A stretch of 19,225 nucleotides of DNA from Bacteroidales bacterium UBA1392 (GTDB taxonomy: Bacteria > Bacteroidota > Bacteroidia > Bacteroidales > UBA932). Position 1 is the first letter of the stretch. Each line of letters opens with the position of its first letter. Shown here one piece after another: positions 1-7,042 of this stretch. The notes under the pieces were generated by a model. It was not told the DNA's origin. It was given only the letters and a program-made list of their open reading frames with translations, and searched no databases. The DNA lies in the NCBI GenBank assembly GCA_002305275.1, contig DBQO01000045.1:3263-22487 (forward strand), written 5' to 3'. A program made the translations under genes and the position numbers.

Positions 1-530
1 GCAGCTTCAGCAACGAGTGCCTCTTCTTCGGCACGTGCGGCAGCTTCCTCAGCAGCCTTGGCAGCAGCCTCTTCGGCTTTCCTCTTGGCGATAGCTTCAG
101 CTCTCTCGGTATTTACCTTTGCCTCAGCGCTTACAGCAGCCTTTTTGGCCTCAAGATCTGCATTAAAGATATCCTGCTTTTTGGATTTGACTTTCTGCTC
201 CTTAGCGGCCTTCCATGCATCCCATCTCTTGTCAGCCTCCTCCTGAGAGAAAGCACCCTTGGCAACACCCCCCTGGAGATGTTTCTTAAGAAGAATACCT
301 TCGTAAGAGAGGATACGGCGGGCAGTCTCAGTGGGCTGAGCACCCTTATTGAGCCAATCCAGAGCCTTTTCTCTGTCAATGGAGATAGTAGCGGGATTTG
401 TGTTGGGATTGTAGTGACCGATCTGCTCGATCAGGCGACCGTCACGCGGAGCGCGGGAGTCAGCAACCACGATGTGAAAGAAAGCATAATTCTTCTTTCC
501 GCGGCGTGCAAGGCGAATTTTTACAGCCAT
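1..530 (-). CDS. rpsP: 30S ribosomal protein S16, 3' end outside window
   Basis: Small-subunit ribosomal protein S16. The ATG is at 530-528 and the protein begins MAVKIRLARRGKKNYAFFHI, the conserved S16 N-terminus, followed by DSRAPRDGRLIEQIGHYNP, also family-typical. The S16 fold is complete by about residue 80-90. After that the frame stays open to the window edge (176 whole codons), through a Lys/Ala/Glu-rich stretch that becomes almost purely Ala, Glu, Lys and Arg from about residue 135 and looks like a helical tail. S16 in many bacteria is only about 80-90 residues; long charged tails are familiar in Bacteroidota. The stop lies beyond position 1. It has its own promoter candidate (593-621) and an AT-rich leader without a clear Shine-Dalgarno. 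Identification is certain; the role of the tail is unknown. Confidence 0.97.
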   Translation of the reverse strand, partial: MAVKIRLARRGKKNYAFFHIVVADSRAPRDGRLIEQIGHYNPNTNPATISIDREKALDWLNKGAQPTETARRILSYEGILLKKHLQGGVAKGAFSQEEADKRWDAWKAAKEQKVKSKKQDIFNADLEAKKAAVSAEAKVNTERAEAIAKRKAEEAAAKAAEEAAARAEEEALVAEA

Positions 531-592
531 TTCAATAAAAAATTAAAGTTAATAATTGTGTTAACTTCCTTATCTTCTCGAGAAAAGGTCTG

Positions 593-621
593 CAAAGATA
601 GGGATAATTAGGAGAAAACAA
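593..621 (-). promoter_or_regulatory. Bacteroidota-type promoter candidate for rpsP
   Basis: On the minus strand a TATCTTTG box (600-593) matches the Bacteroidota -7 consensus TAnnTTTG. A TTG (621-619) lies 18 nt upstream, close to the 19-21 nt spacing known for the -33 element. The implied leader is about 55 nt. The TTG sits within the U-tract of the upstream gene's terminator, so the two units are packed back to back. Sequence match only. Confidence 0.6.
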
Positions 622-652
622 AAAAAATCCTACGGAAATTTTCTCCGTAGGA
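620..652 (-). terminator. Rho-independent terminator of the TM2 gene
   Basis: A perfect 9-bp inverted repeat, TCCTACGGA (628-636) and TCCGTAGGA (644-652), flanks a 7-nt loop. Read on the minus strand it is followed directly by eight T residues (627-620). This is a textbook intrinsic terminator for the minus-strand gene ending at 727. Confidence 0.85.
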
Positions 653-675
653 CTTTCAATCTGAAAAATCAAAAT

Positions 676-715
676 CGGCCGGCGCCTCTCACAAAAAAAT
701 ATTGACAGCCGACCG
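676..715 (-). terminator. Upstream hairpin of a tandem terminator
   Basis: Arms 676-683 (CGGCCGGC) and 708-715 (GCCGACCG) form an 8-bp GC-rich stem with one G-U pair in the minus-strand transcript. The loop is 24 nt, and a T-rich stretch (ATTTTGATTTTT) follows. It starts 11 nt after the TM2 gene stop and precedes the better terminator at 620-652. The long loop makes it the weaker of the two; it could instead be a 3'-end protecting stem. Confidence 0.4.
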
Positions 716-726
716 GATCTGTAAAA

Positions 727-1065
727 CTACCACAAAATCTCGATCAATTTCTTGAAATTATGCTCTCTCGTTCTGTCTTGAACGGTAAATAGGTCAACTA
801 TCCACCAAATACCGCAGCCTCCCAGAGTGATAAGCTTTAAAACTCCCAATCCGATATCGCCAAGCATGAACCTGTCGATTCCAAGCTGACCTACAACAAC
901 GGAAATCAGTAGCATGACCACCGGATTTTTGTACTCATAAAACTGAATGACATCATTCTTCGAGTCCGAAGCAGTAGCCAGTTTCTCGCGAATAGTCGCG
1001 ATCCTTGCAGAAGGGAAATAATCCCCTTTATAAGAAAGAAATGTGTCAATTTTTGGATTTTCCAT
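727..1065 (-). CDS. TM2 domain-containing small membrane protein
   Basis: A 112-residue protein with a soluble N-terminal half (about residues 1-45) and a C-terminal TM2 domain. The domain has two hydrophobic segments (about 48-65 and 72-95) joined by the hallmark turn GQLGIDRFMLGDIGLGVLKL, then a GG.GIWWIVDLF signature. TM2 proteins are small inner-membrane proteins whose biochemical role is generally unknown. The ATG at 1065-1063 is the only sensible start. It is a single-gene unit: promoter candidates lie upstream at 1139-1176, hairpin terminators follow, and the next minus-strand gene upstream ends 282 nt away behind its own terminator. The domain assignment is firm; the function is open. 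Confidence 0.88.
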   Translation of the reverse strand: MENPKIDTFLSYKGDYFPSARIATIREKLATASDSKNDVIQFYEYKNPVVMLLISVVVGQLGIDRFMLGDIGLGVLKLITLGGCGIWWIVDLFTVQDRTREHNFKKLIEILW

Positions 1066-1138
1066 AATTCTATTATTTAATTGTTAAGTGTTTTCGGTAT
1101 ACTCGTGTTATTCAGCATGTTAGCCTTCCGGCCTTAAG

Positions 1139-1176
1139 CAAACATATTTTTATCCCAAATGCTAAATGCAAATATA
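1139..1176 (-). promoter_or_regulatory. Promoter candidates for the TM2 gene (two -7 boxes)
   Basis: The 281-nt gap 1066-1346 contains two minus-strand matches to the -7 consensus TAnnTTTG: TATATTTG (1176-1169) and TATGTTTG (1146-1139). For the second, a TTG at 1171-1169, inside the first box, lies 22 nt upstream, slightly longer than usual. For the first, the nearest TTG is only 14 nt upstream. The leader would be about 70-100 nt. Apart from this and the terminator at 1231-1279, I see nothing else in the gap. Confidence 0.45.
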
Positions 1177-1230
1177 ATTAAAATATTATGCAATTTAAAG
1201 ATAAGTTAAGCACAACCCCCTGATTTGCAC

Positions 1231-1279
1231 TATAAAAAGAGCGGCCTAAAAAAGATCAAATTTGCTCTTTTCAGGCCGC
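1231..1279 (-). terminator. Terminator of the long minus-strand operon
   Basis: Arms 1241-1255 (GCGGCCTAAAAAAGA) and 1266-1279 (TCTTTTCAGGCCGC) pair almost fully, around a 10-nt loop. On the minus strand the stem is followed by TCTTTTTATA (1240-1231). It lies about 70 nt after the stop of the TPR gene and is the only clear intrinsic terminator between 13302 and this point. Confidence 0.8.
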
Positions 1280-1346
1280 CCTAATAGTTCAAATGTGGCT
1301 TTTATAAATGTTTACGCCAGAAAAATATGCGTAAAAAAATCCTCTA

Positions 1347-1619
1347 TCAAGGATTCATCAAATCCGTATTGACAAATCTGATGATGTCGTAGATGGATTC
1401 GATGGCGGCGTCGGCGGGGCCGTCAGGTTCGATGAGTTTGGCCTTGTTGTAGGCATTTATGGCCTCTCCCCAAAGTTGCTGGCGACGATAGATGCCGCCG
1501 AGCAGATACCAGGCGTGAGCACACTCCGGGTCTTTCTTCAAATAATCATTCAGAGAGTCGTAAGCCTTCTCTATCTTGCCGTCCCTCAACAATGTTTCTA
1601 TTTCCTTTAATCCTGCCAT
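1347..1619 (-). CDS. Short TPR-repeat protein at the end of the rnf operon
   Basis: A 90-residue protein beginning MAGLKEIETLLRDGKIEKAY. It holds about two tetratricopeptide repeats, with the usual small/aromatic pattern in CAHAWYLLGGIYRRQQLWGE and AINAYNKAKLIEPDG, followed by a short helical tail. There is no signal peptide or membrane segment, so it should be a cytoplasmic protein-protein adaptor. I chose the ATG at 1619 rather than the longer reading from 1670 because the longer version would run through the last codons of rnfA. The chosen ATG sits one base after the rnfA stop (TGATATG) with AGGAA upstream. Such tight coupling suggests co-translation with RnfA, but a role in Rnf is only inference. 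TPR identity is good; no specific function is recognised. Confidence 0.8.
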   Translation of the reverse strand: MAGLKEIETLLRDGKIEKAYDSLNDYLKKDPECAHAWYLLGGIYRRQQLWGEAINAYNKAKLIEPDGPADAAIESIYDIIRFVNTDLMNP

Positions 1620-1620
1620 A

Positions 1621-2220
1621 TCATACAATTCCTGAAAATCCCATAAATGCCATTGCCATAATGCCGGCAACTATCAATGCAATGGGAACACCTCTAAAGG
1701 CCTTGGGGACATTGTTCAGGTCGAGTTGCTCTCTAATGCCGGAGAAGAGGGTTATCGCAAGGCCGAAACCGATTGCGCTGGCTACGGTGTAGACTACCGA
1801 CTGACCCAAATTGAGCATGTGAGGATCGCCTCCGAAGGTAAATTCATTGTTTACAACGAGCAGAGCCACTCCAAGCACACAGCAGTTGGTTGTAATCAAT
1901 GGAAGGAATATGCCGAGAGCCTGATAGAGTGCTGGACTGATCTTTTTGAGAATGATCTCCACCATCTGTACAAGACCTGCAATAACGAGTATGAAACTCA
2001 CCGTCTGGAGAAATCCTATCCCAAGGGGCAATAATACATAGTACTGAAGCAGGTAGGTAACCAGGGTGGAAAGAGCCATGACAAAGGCCACCGCAGCCGA
2101 CATGCCGAGAGCGGTACTTACCTTCTTGGAGACACCGAGAAAGGGGCATACGCCAAGGAATTGCGACAAAACTATGTTGTTGACAAATACGGCGGATATG
2201 ATGATAATGATGTATTCCAT
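1621..2220 (-). CDS. rnfA: Rnf complex subunit RnfA (electron transport)
   Basis: Integral membrane subunit of the Rnf ferredoxin:NAD+ oxidoreductase. At 199 residues with about six hydrophobic segments it has normal family length. The N-terminus carries the family motif NNIVLSQFLGVCPFLGVS with Cys25, and mid-protein is TNCCVLGVALLVVNNE. In the Rnf/Nqr family these cysteines, with their counterparts in RnfE, are known to coordinate an iron-sulfur cluster inside the membrane. The gene starts 2 nt after rnfE stops and is followed within 1 nt by the TPR gene. It is homologous to RnfE, and the motif PFLGVSKK assigns this copy as RnfA. Very secure. Confidence 0.96.
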   Translation of the reverse strand: MEYIIIIISAVFVNNIVLSQFLGVCPFLGVSKKVSTALGMSAAVAFVMALSTLVTYLLQYYVLLPLGIGFLQTVSFILVIAGLVQMVEIILKKISPALYQALGIFLPLITTNCCVLGVALLVVNNEFTFGGDPHMLNLGQSVVYTVASAIGFGLAITLFSGIREQLDLNNVPKAFRGVPIALIVAGIMAMAFMGFSGIV

Positions 2221-2222
2221 AA

Positions 2223-2810
2223 TTAAGCCTTGTTAGCGGTTACTTTTCTAAACAATACTATGAGGTATGCGAGCACGATAAATGCGCCCGGAGCAAGTAC
2301 GAAGGCGAGCATTCCCTCTCCTTGGATAAATTTCCAGCCAAAGAGCGAACCGCTGCCGAGGAGTTCACGTACAAGACCGAGAATGGTCAGGGCAATGGTG
2401 AAACCAAGCCCCACCCCGAGTCCGTCAAAAGCGGAGTCTATCACGGAGTTTTTGTTGGCATAGGCTTCGGCACGACCGAGTACGATACAGTTGACCACAA
2501 TCAGCGGAATAAAGATACCGAGAGTCTCGTAAAGTGAGGGTATGAATGCCTGCAAAAGCAGCTGCAATATGGTAACGAATGCTGCAATCACCACGATGTA
2601 AGAGGGTATTCGCACCTCTTCGGGAATAAGTTTCGCAATTGCAGAGATGGACATATTGGAGAGGACAAGCACAAAAAGCGTGGCAAGGCCCATACCCATA
2701 CCGTTGATAGCCGACGTTGTAGTGCCTAATGTAGGACACATACCGAGAATGAGAACAAACGTGGGGTTGTTCTTGATTATGCCTTCAGATATCAGTTTTA
2801 ATTTTCCCAT
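2223..2810 (-). CDS. rnfE: Rnf complex subunit RnfE (electron transport)
   Basis: Second of the two related six-helix membrane subunits of Rnf (195 residues). The N-terminal motif NNPTFVLILGMCPTLGTTTS contains Cys25, and VNCIVLGRAEAYANKN follows in the middle; these are RnfE/NqrD hallmarks and provide cysteines for the shared intramembrane iron-sulfur cluster. RnfA and RnfE insert in opposite orientations in the family. The gene starts 2 nt after the rnfG stop with no evident Shine-Dalgarno, suggesting translational coupling. No anomalies seen. Confidence 0.96.
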   Translation of the reverse strand: MGKLKLISEGIIKNNPTFVLILGMCPTLGTTTSAINGMGMGLATLFVLVLSNMSISAIAKLIPEEVRIPSYIVVIAAFVTILQLLLQAFIPSLYETLGIFIPLIVVNCIVLGRAEAYANKNSVIDSAFDGLGVGLGFTIALTILGLVRELLGSGSLFGWKFIQGEGMLAFVLAPGAFIVLAYLIVLFRKVTANKA

Positions 2811-2812
2811 GG

Positions 2813-3373
2813 TTACTGCTGTTTTTGAAGTTCAACAAATACCTTGTAAGCCGCATCTACACCTTTGAGGAAAGCCCTCGAAGTGATAGTTGAAGCAGTG
2901 ATGGCGTCAATCTCTCCTCCATCTTTTGTGACGGAAAGCTTGGAAGAGGCAGGATTCTTACCCACGATTTGAGTTCTGGTGGGAATTTCATCAGAAATCT
3001 GGGCACCGAGACCGGGAGTTTCCGAGTGGGAAATCACAGACGTATTGTAGATTGTGCCGTCTGCATTGAAACCCACCATCATCTGGATAGGACCACCAAA
3101 ACCGGATGCCTTTACCTTTATGGCGTATCCGACTATGGTGCCGTTCATTTTTGCAGGATACACTACACTGCCATCCACCTCAAACACCTCTTCCGAGGGA
3201 TTATTGTCACACTCAGGGACGACGGCTTTGATAGCGTTGTTGATTTTGGCCAGTTCCGCAGCCTCTATGGGAGCTTTTGTCACCGAATAGACAACTCCGA
3301 GAAGTGCAGAGCATACGAGACAGATAACCGACAGAGTTATCACCATACTTTTGAAAGAGGATTCCTTAGCCAT
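2813..3373 (-). CDS. rnfG: Rnf complex subunit RnfG, covalent-FMN protein
   Basis: A 186-residue flavoprotein anchored by one N-terminal membrane helix (about residues 9-31), with the FMN-binding domain outside the cytoplasm. The domain includes GFGGPIQMMVGFNADG and SETPGLGAQIS, both typical. The flavin attachment site near the C-terminus reads DAITASTITSRAF; Thr162 is the expected FMN acceptor, with TAST replacing the more common SGAT. The ATG overlaps the end of rnfD by 8 nt and is preceded by AAAGGAGGTGA (3387-3377), an essentially perfect anti-SD match formed within the last rnfD codons, unusual for Bacteroidota. Attachment of FMN needs ApbE, not in this window. Confidence 0.95.
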   Translation of the reverse strand: MAKESSFKSMVITLSVICLVCSALLGVVYSVTKAPIEAAELAKINNAIKAVVPECDNNPSEEVFEVDGSVVYPAKMNGTIVGYAIKVKASGFGGPIQMMVGFNADGTIYNTSVISHSETPGLGAQISDEIPTRTQIVGKNPASSKLSVTKDGGEIDAITASTITSRAFLKGVDAAYKVFVELQKQQ

Positions 3374-4367
3374 TTTTCACCTCCTTTGCATATCTCTTGG
3401 GTTTACAATATTTATTTAAGAGAGGGACGGTCATATTCATAATTAGAATTGCAAAAGAAACTCCCTCCGGATAGGCTCCAAAATAACGGATAAGCACCGT
3501 AATGACACCAATACCAAAGGCATATATTACCATACCTTTGACGGACATCGGCGAGGTAACATAGTCGGTCGCCATAAAGATAGCTCCAAGCAGCACACCT
3601 CCGGTAAAGATATTAAAGAGAGGACCCGTGTAGATATCAGGATTGATCAAATTGAAAATCCAGGTCATCACAGCGATGGTACCCACGATAACAAGCGGAA
3701 TATGAGGTCTGATTACTTTTCTGATGAGGAGGTAGACAAATCCGAGGATAAGGGCAAGTGCAGAAACCTCTCCTACGGACCCTCCGATCTTGACGAAAAT
3801 CATCTCCTTGAATGTGAACTCATTTGCAGCAAAAATCTCGGGCAGGGTAAGTCCCGCAGAGAGACCCTCTTTTGTGATTGCAAGTGGAGTTGCACCCGTA
3901 AAGGCATCAACACCGCTTCTGAACCACGATTCCGGAATCGACCAGTCAGTCATTAATGTAGGGAATGAGATCAGCAGGAATACGCGGCCCACAAGAGCCG
4001 GATTGAATATGTTCTGTCCCAGACCGCCGAAAGTCATTTTGACTATGCCTATTGCGACTATTGCACCTATAAAGACAAGCCACCAGGGAGAGCTGGGCGG
4101 AAGGTTGAGAGCCAAAAGGCAACCGGTTACTGCCGCAGAATAATCATTTATGGTAACTTTTGTCTTGAGTATGAATTTTTGAATTACATATTCCACAAAA
4201 ACAGAGGAAATTACACCCACAAGCACCAGTTTGATTGCCGAGAATCCGAAGAAATAGATGGAAACCAGCAGTGATGGCGTTAGGGCTATCAGCACATCCC
4301 TCATCAGAGACTGTGTACTCTCCTTTACATGGAGGTGAGGGGCCCCGGATACTAGAAGTCTTGCCAT
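3366..4367 (-). CDS. rnfD: Rnf complex subunit RnfD, covalent-FMN membrane protein
   Basis: Polytopic membrane subunit (333 residues, about nine or ten hydrophobic segments) related to NqrB. The N-terminus has the family motif SGAPHLHVKESTQSLMRDVL. The flavin attachment motif DAFTGATPLAITKEG is present, with Thr160 the predicted acceptor (TGAT instead of SGAT). Downstream LINPDIYTGPLFNIFTGGVL and FMATDYVTSPMSVKG match conserved loops. The subunit passes electrons between RnfC and RnfG and is thought to take part in ion translocation. It starts 3 nt after the rnfC stop. Its last codons double as the Shine-Dalgarno of rnfG. Secure. Confidence 0.96.
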   Translation of the reverse strand: MARLLVSGAPHLHVKESTQSLMRDVLIALTPSLLVSIYFFGFSAIKLVLVGVISSVFVEYVIQKFILKTKVTINDYSAAVTGCLLALNLPPSSPWWLVFIGAIVAIGIVKMTFGGLGQNIFNPALVGRVFLLISFPTLMTDWSIPESWFRSGVDAFTGATPLAITKEGLSAGLTLPEIFAANEFTFKEMIFVKIGGSVGEVSALALILGFVYLLIRKVIRPHIPLVIVGTIAVMTWIFNLINPDIYTGPLFNIFTGGVLLGAIFMATDYVTSPMSVKGMVIYAFGIGVITVLIRYFGAYPEGVSFAILIMNMTVPLLNKYCKPKRYAKEVKNG

Positions 4368-4370
4368 AGT

Positions 4371-5711
4371 TTACTTTTTAAGGGATCGGTTACGCATTAT
4401 TGTCAAAACCTCTGCCTTGCTGACCCTGATTATGTCAAGCAGAGGAATGTGTGCAGGACAGGAGTAGAGGCAACAGCCACACTCGATGCAGTCATGTACT
4501 TTCTCTTGTTCAAGTTCATCATACAACCCGCCTATACGGGAGAGTTTGTTGAGAAGATAGGGTTCCAGTCCCATCGGACAGGCTTCTGTACATTTTGCGC
4601 ATCTGATGCAATTGCTCTCTTCCTTCCTCTTGGTTTCAGCTTCGGTCAAAAGCAGTAGTGAAGAGACAGCCTTAAGAGTGGATGCCTCCAGATTTGCCAC
4701 AGCTTTCCCCATCATGGGTCCTCCGCAGACCAACTTGGCCGCATCCTTCGGCAGGCCGCCGATAGCATCGAGCATCTTTGAGAATGGAGTACCTACCCTG
4801 ACGATGAAATTTCTCTGATGGGGGACGCAAGTACCGGTGACGGTTATAATACTATCAATAAGAGGTTTGTTTTTCTGAACCGCCTCATATACTGCCAGTG
4901 CAGTACCCACATTATGAACAACCGCACCCACTTCGATAGGAAGAGCCAAGGAGGGGACTCTGCGACCGGTCAGGGCCTCGATAAGTTGTTTTTCACCTCC
5001 CTGAGGGTATTTCTTCTTTAGAGAGACTACCTTAATTTGGGGATAGTGAGATGCCGCTTTTGTCATGGAGGTTATGGCTTCGGGCTTATTATCCTCTATG
5101 CCGATATAGCATTTCTCCACTTTGAGCGCCTTCATCATAATGGCAGCGCCAATTACAATCTCATCGGGACGCTCTCTCATTATCCTGTCGTCAGAGGTTA
5201 TGTAAGGTTCGCACTCAGTGCCGTTGATGATGAGCCACTCAGCCTTTTTATCCTTGGGAGGATTGAGCTTTATATGAGTGGGGAATGCGGCTCCGCCGAG
5301 TCCCACAACTCCCGCGTTCTTTATCTTTTCGAGAATGTCTTCCGAAGAGAATGGGATTTCTCTTACTATATCTTTACTTCTGTCAATCTCTTCACACCAC
5401 TCGTCACCTTCTACGGCTATCACAACGTGCATCACGGGATTGCCCGCCAGATCACCCTTGGGCTCTACTGCGGTCACCGTGCCTGACACGGATGAGTGTA
5501 CGAAGCCTGAAATAAAGCCTGTCGGCTTACCGATAACCTGACCCACCTTGACCTTATCTCCTTTCTGTACTACCGGCTCAGCCGGAGAACCCAGGTGCTG
5601 GGCCATCGAGATATAAGCCACGTCAAGTACCGGGAATGTTTCAATGTGTGCGTCGCGAGAGAGTTTATTCTCTTGAGGGTGGATGCCACCTATGGAAAAT
5701 GTAAGTTTCAT
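4371..5711 (-). CDS. rnfC: Rnf complex subunit RnfC, NADH/FMN and Fe-S subunit
   Basis: Peripheral cytoplasmic subunit (446 residues) that exchanges electrons with NAD+. The N-terminus (GGIHPQENKLSR) and an early barrel-sandwich domain are followed by the glycine-rich nucleotide/FMN site GLGGAAFPTHIKL (about residues 137-149) and NGTECEPYITSDDRI, as in NuoF. At the C-terminus are two [4Fe-4S] motifs, CIRCAKCTEACP (from residue 368) and CIECGCCLYSCP (from residue 408). The protein lacks the long Ala/Lys-rich tail of the E. coli homologue and has the compact length usual outside Gammaproteobacteria. The start at 5711 is preceded by a good Shine-Dalgarno, GGGAGGAA, with about 5 nt spacing, 12 nt beyond the rnfB stop. 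Secure. Confidence 0.97.
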   Translation of the reverse strand: MKLTFSIGGIHPQENKLSRDAHIETFPVLDVAYISMAQHLGSPAEPVVQKGDKVKVGQVIGKPTGFISGFVHSSVSGTVTAVEPKGDLAGNPVMHVVIAVEGDEWCEEIDRSKDIVREIPFSSEDILEKIKNAGVVGLGGAAFPTHIKLNPPKDKKAEWLIINGTECEPYITSDDRIMRERPDEIVIGAAIMMKALKVEKCYIGIEDNKPEAITSMTKAASHYPQIKVVSLKKKYPQGGEKQLIEALTGRRVPSLALPIEVGAVVHNVGTALAVYEAVQKNKPLIDSIITVTGTCVPHQRNFIVRVGTPFSKMLDAIGGLPKDAAKLVCGGPMMGKAVANLEASTLKAVSSLLLLTEAETKRKEESNCIRCAKCTEACPMGLEPYLLNKLSRIGGLYDELEQEKVHDCIECGCCLYSCPAHIPLLDIIRVSKAEVLTIMRNRSLKK

Positions 5712-5723
5712 ATCTGTTCCTCC

Positions 5724-6605
5724 CTAACTTTCATTGTTCATAACGCTGCTCTGCCCCGCTTCTTGCTTGGGTGCAACAGGCACCTTTATAGGAAAATTGA
5801 CTGCCCATATAGCCTTGGTGGGGCATTCATCCACACACTTGCGACACAACTTACATTTAGCCGGATCTATGTAGGCGAGGTTGTTTTCAAGGGTAATGGC
5901 ATCAAAAGGACATGCCTTGACGCATTTACCGCAGCCGATGCAGCTAACGGAGCAGACCTTGCGGGCAATTGCACCCTTGTCCAAACTTGAACAGGAGACA
6001 TATACCCTGCGATTTTTAGGGCCTTTCGGACGAAGTTCGATAATAGACTTTGGACAGGCTTTAACACAAGCCCCGCAAGCTACGCACTTCTCCTCATCGA
6101 CCTCAACGATGCCACGTCTTTCATCGATATGGATGGCATCAAACAGGCAGACATTGACACAATCCCCCTTGCCCAGACAGCCATACCTGCAACCGGTATC
6201 TCCGGAGTAAAGGGCGGCCATCCCCTTGCAGGAGGCATATCCGTCGAAATGATTAGTCTTCGGCCGGTTGTCCAGAGTGCCGTGACATTTGATGACGGCC
6301 ACCTTCGGCTCAGTTTTGACTGCTTCCTTACCAAGAGACGCAGCAACTTTTTCCATAACGGCATCACCGCCAACCGGACAAAACAGCGATCCGATGGCCG
6401 GGGCCTGGACAAGTGCTTCAGCGAATGCGCGGCAACCGGCCATACCGCATCCGCCACAATTTGCCCCGGGGAGCAAAGACTCGACTATGTCTACCCTCGG
6501 GTCCTCTTCAACCTTGAACTTTTGCGCCACAAAGTAGAGAACCACCGAAAAGAGCAGCCCAAGCGATACCAGAGAAACAATCGTGTAGATAATCGTTGTA
6601 CTCAT
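5724..6605 (-). CDS. rnfB: Rnf complex subunit RnfB, polyferredoxin
   Basis: Membrane-anchored ferredoxin-like subunit (293 residues), the entry point for electrons from reduced ferredoxin. One N-terminal helix (about 5-27) is followed by the four-cysteine Fe-S domain LLPGANCGGCGMAGCRAF with C50, C53, C58 and C76. Four further four-cysteine motifs follow: CRYGCLGKGDCVNVC, CVACGACVKACP, CIGCGKCVKACP and CKLCRKCVDECP. That gives up to five [4Fe-4S] clusters, more than the short RnfB of E. coli. The ATG overlaps the rseC stop as ATGA, so translation is coupled. The C-terminal 25 residues after the last cluster are Pro/Gln/Ser-rich and look unstructured. Secure. Confidence 0.97.
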   Translation of the reverse strand: MSTTIIYTIVSLVSLGLLFSVVLYFVAQKFKVEEDPRVDIVESLLPGANCGGCGMAGCRAFAEALVQAPAIGSLFCPVGGDAVMEKVAASLGKEAVKTEPKVAVIKCHGTLDNRPKTNHFDGYASCKGMAALYSGDTGCRYGCLGKGDCVNVCLFDAIHIDERRGIVEVDEEKCVACGACVKACPKSIIELRPKGPKNRRVYVSCSSLDKGAIARKVCSVSCIGCGKCVKACPFDAITLENNLAYIDPAKCKLCRKCVDECPTKAIWAVNFPIKVPVAPKQEAGQSSVMNNES

Positions 6606-7042
6606 TTGGATAGTTTTTCAATAGAAAAGGTAAAATATTTGGATATTTTGTTTTTGAACAGATAAACGAAAAAATAATAGAGGGCAAGGGTGGCAATAAT
6701 GGTGATACCGGTAACGAGCTCGCTGATGCCAATATTTGTAAATAGAAGAATAATGACCATAAGTATAATCAAGGGGATGACGGCAGTCAACCAAATAGCC
6801 CTATGGCCAAGAGATGCCCTCAGGAGTACCTTCACCTCCTCTCCCACCTTATAATCACTCGCCAGAGTCGAAATGGACTGGGGAATCTCTATTTCTCTGA
6901 CCGACTCATCCGAGGAGATGCAGACACCTTTGGCATGGCAGGATGCACAAGCCGATTTGTTGATTATCTCCACAGTAATGAACTCACTTGTCACGGAGGT
7001 CACCACACCGGTATTCTCTATGTTATTGAATTTATCGGACAT
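6602..7042 (-). CDS. rseC: RseC/MucC-family protein (SoxR-reducing system)
   Basis: A 146-residue membrane protein of the RseC family. The N-terminal soluble part contains the cysteine motif CASCHAKGVC, and two hydrophobic helices (about residues 82-101 and 107-130) form the membrane part. In E. coli, RseC works with Rnf homologues (Rsx) to keep the iron-sulfur regulator SoxR reduced. In Bacteroidota the gene commonly heads the rnf operon without the sigma-E genes rseA/rseB. That arrangement is seen here: its ATG overlaps the DUF3108 stop (TAATG), and its stop overlaps the rnfB start. No SoxR gene is visible, so the exact role here (helper or maturation factor for Rnf) is inference. Confidence 0.9.
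   Translation of the reverse strand: MSDKFNNIENTGVVTSVTSEFITVEIINKSACASCHAKGVCISSDESVREIEIPQSISTLASDYKVGEEVKVLLRASLGHRAIWLTAVIPLIILMVIILLFTNIGISELVTGITIIATLALYYFFVYLFKNKISKYFTFSIEKLSK

Noticed and set aside
1347..1670. Longer TPR gene start at 1670
   Set aside because: The extra 17 residues come from reading the end of rnfA in another frame; the ATG at 1619 follows the rnfA stop with AGGAA upstream.
2969..3442. 157-residue plus-strand frame across rnfG and the end of rnfD
   Set aside because: Antisense to two secure genes, rich in His/Arg/Cys as expected for a reverse reading, with no domain seen.
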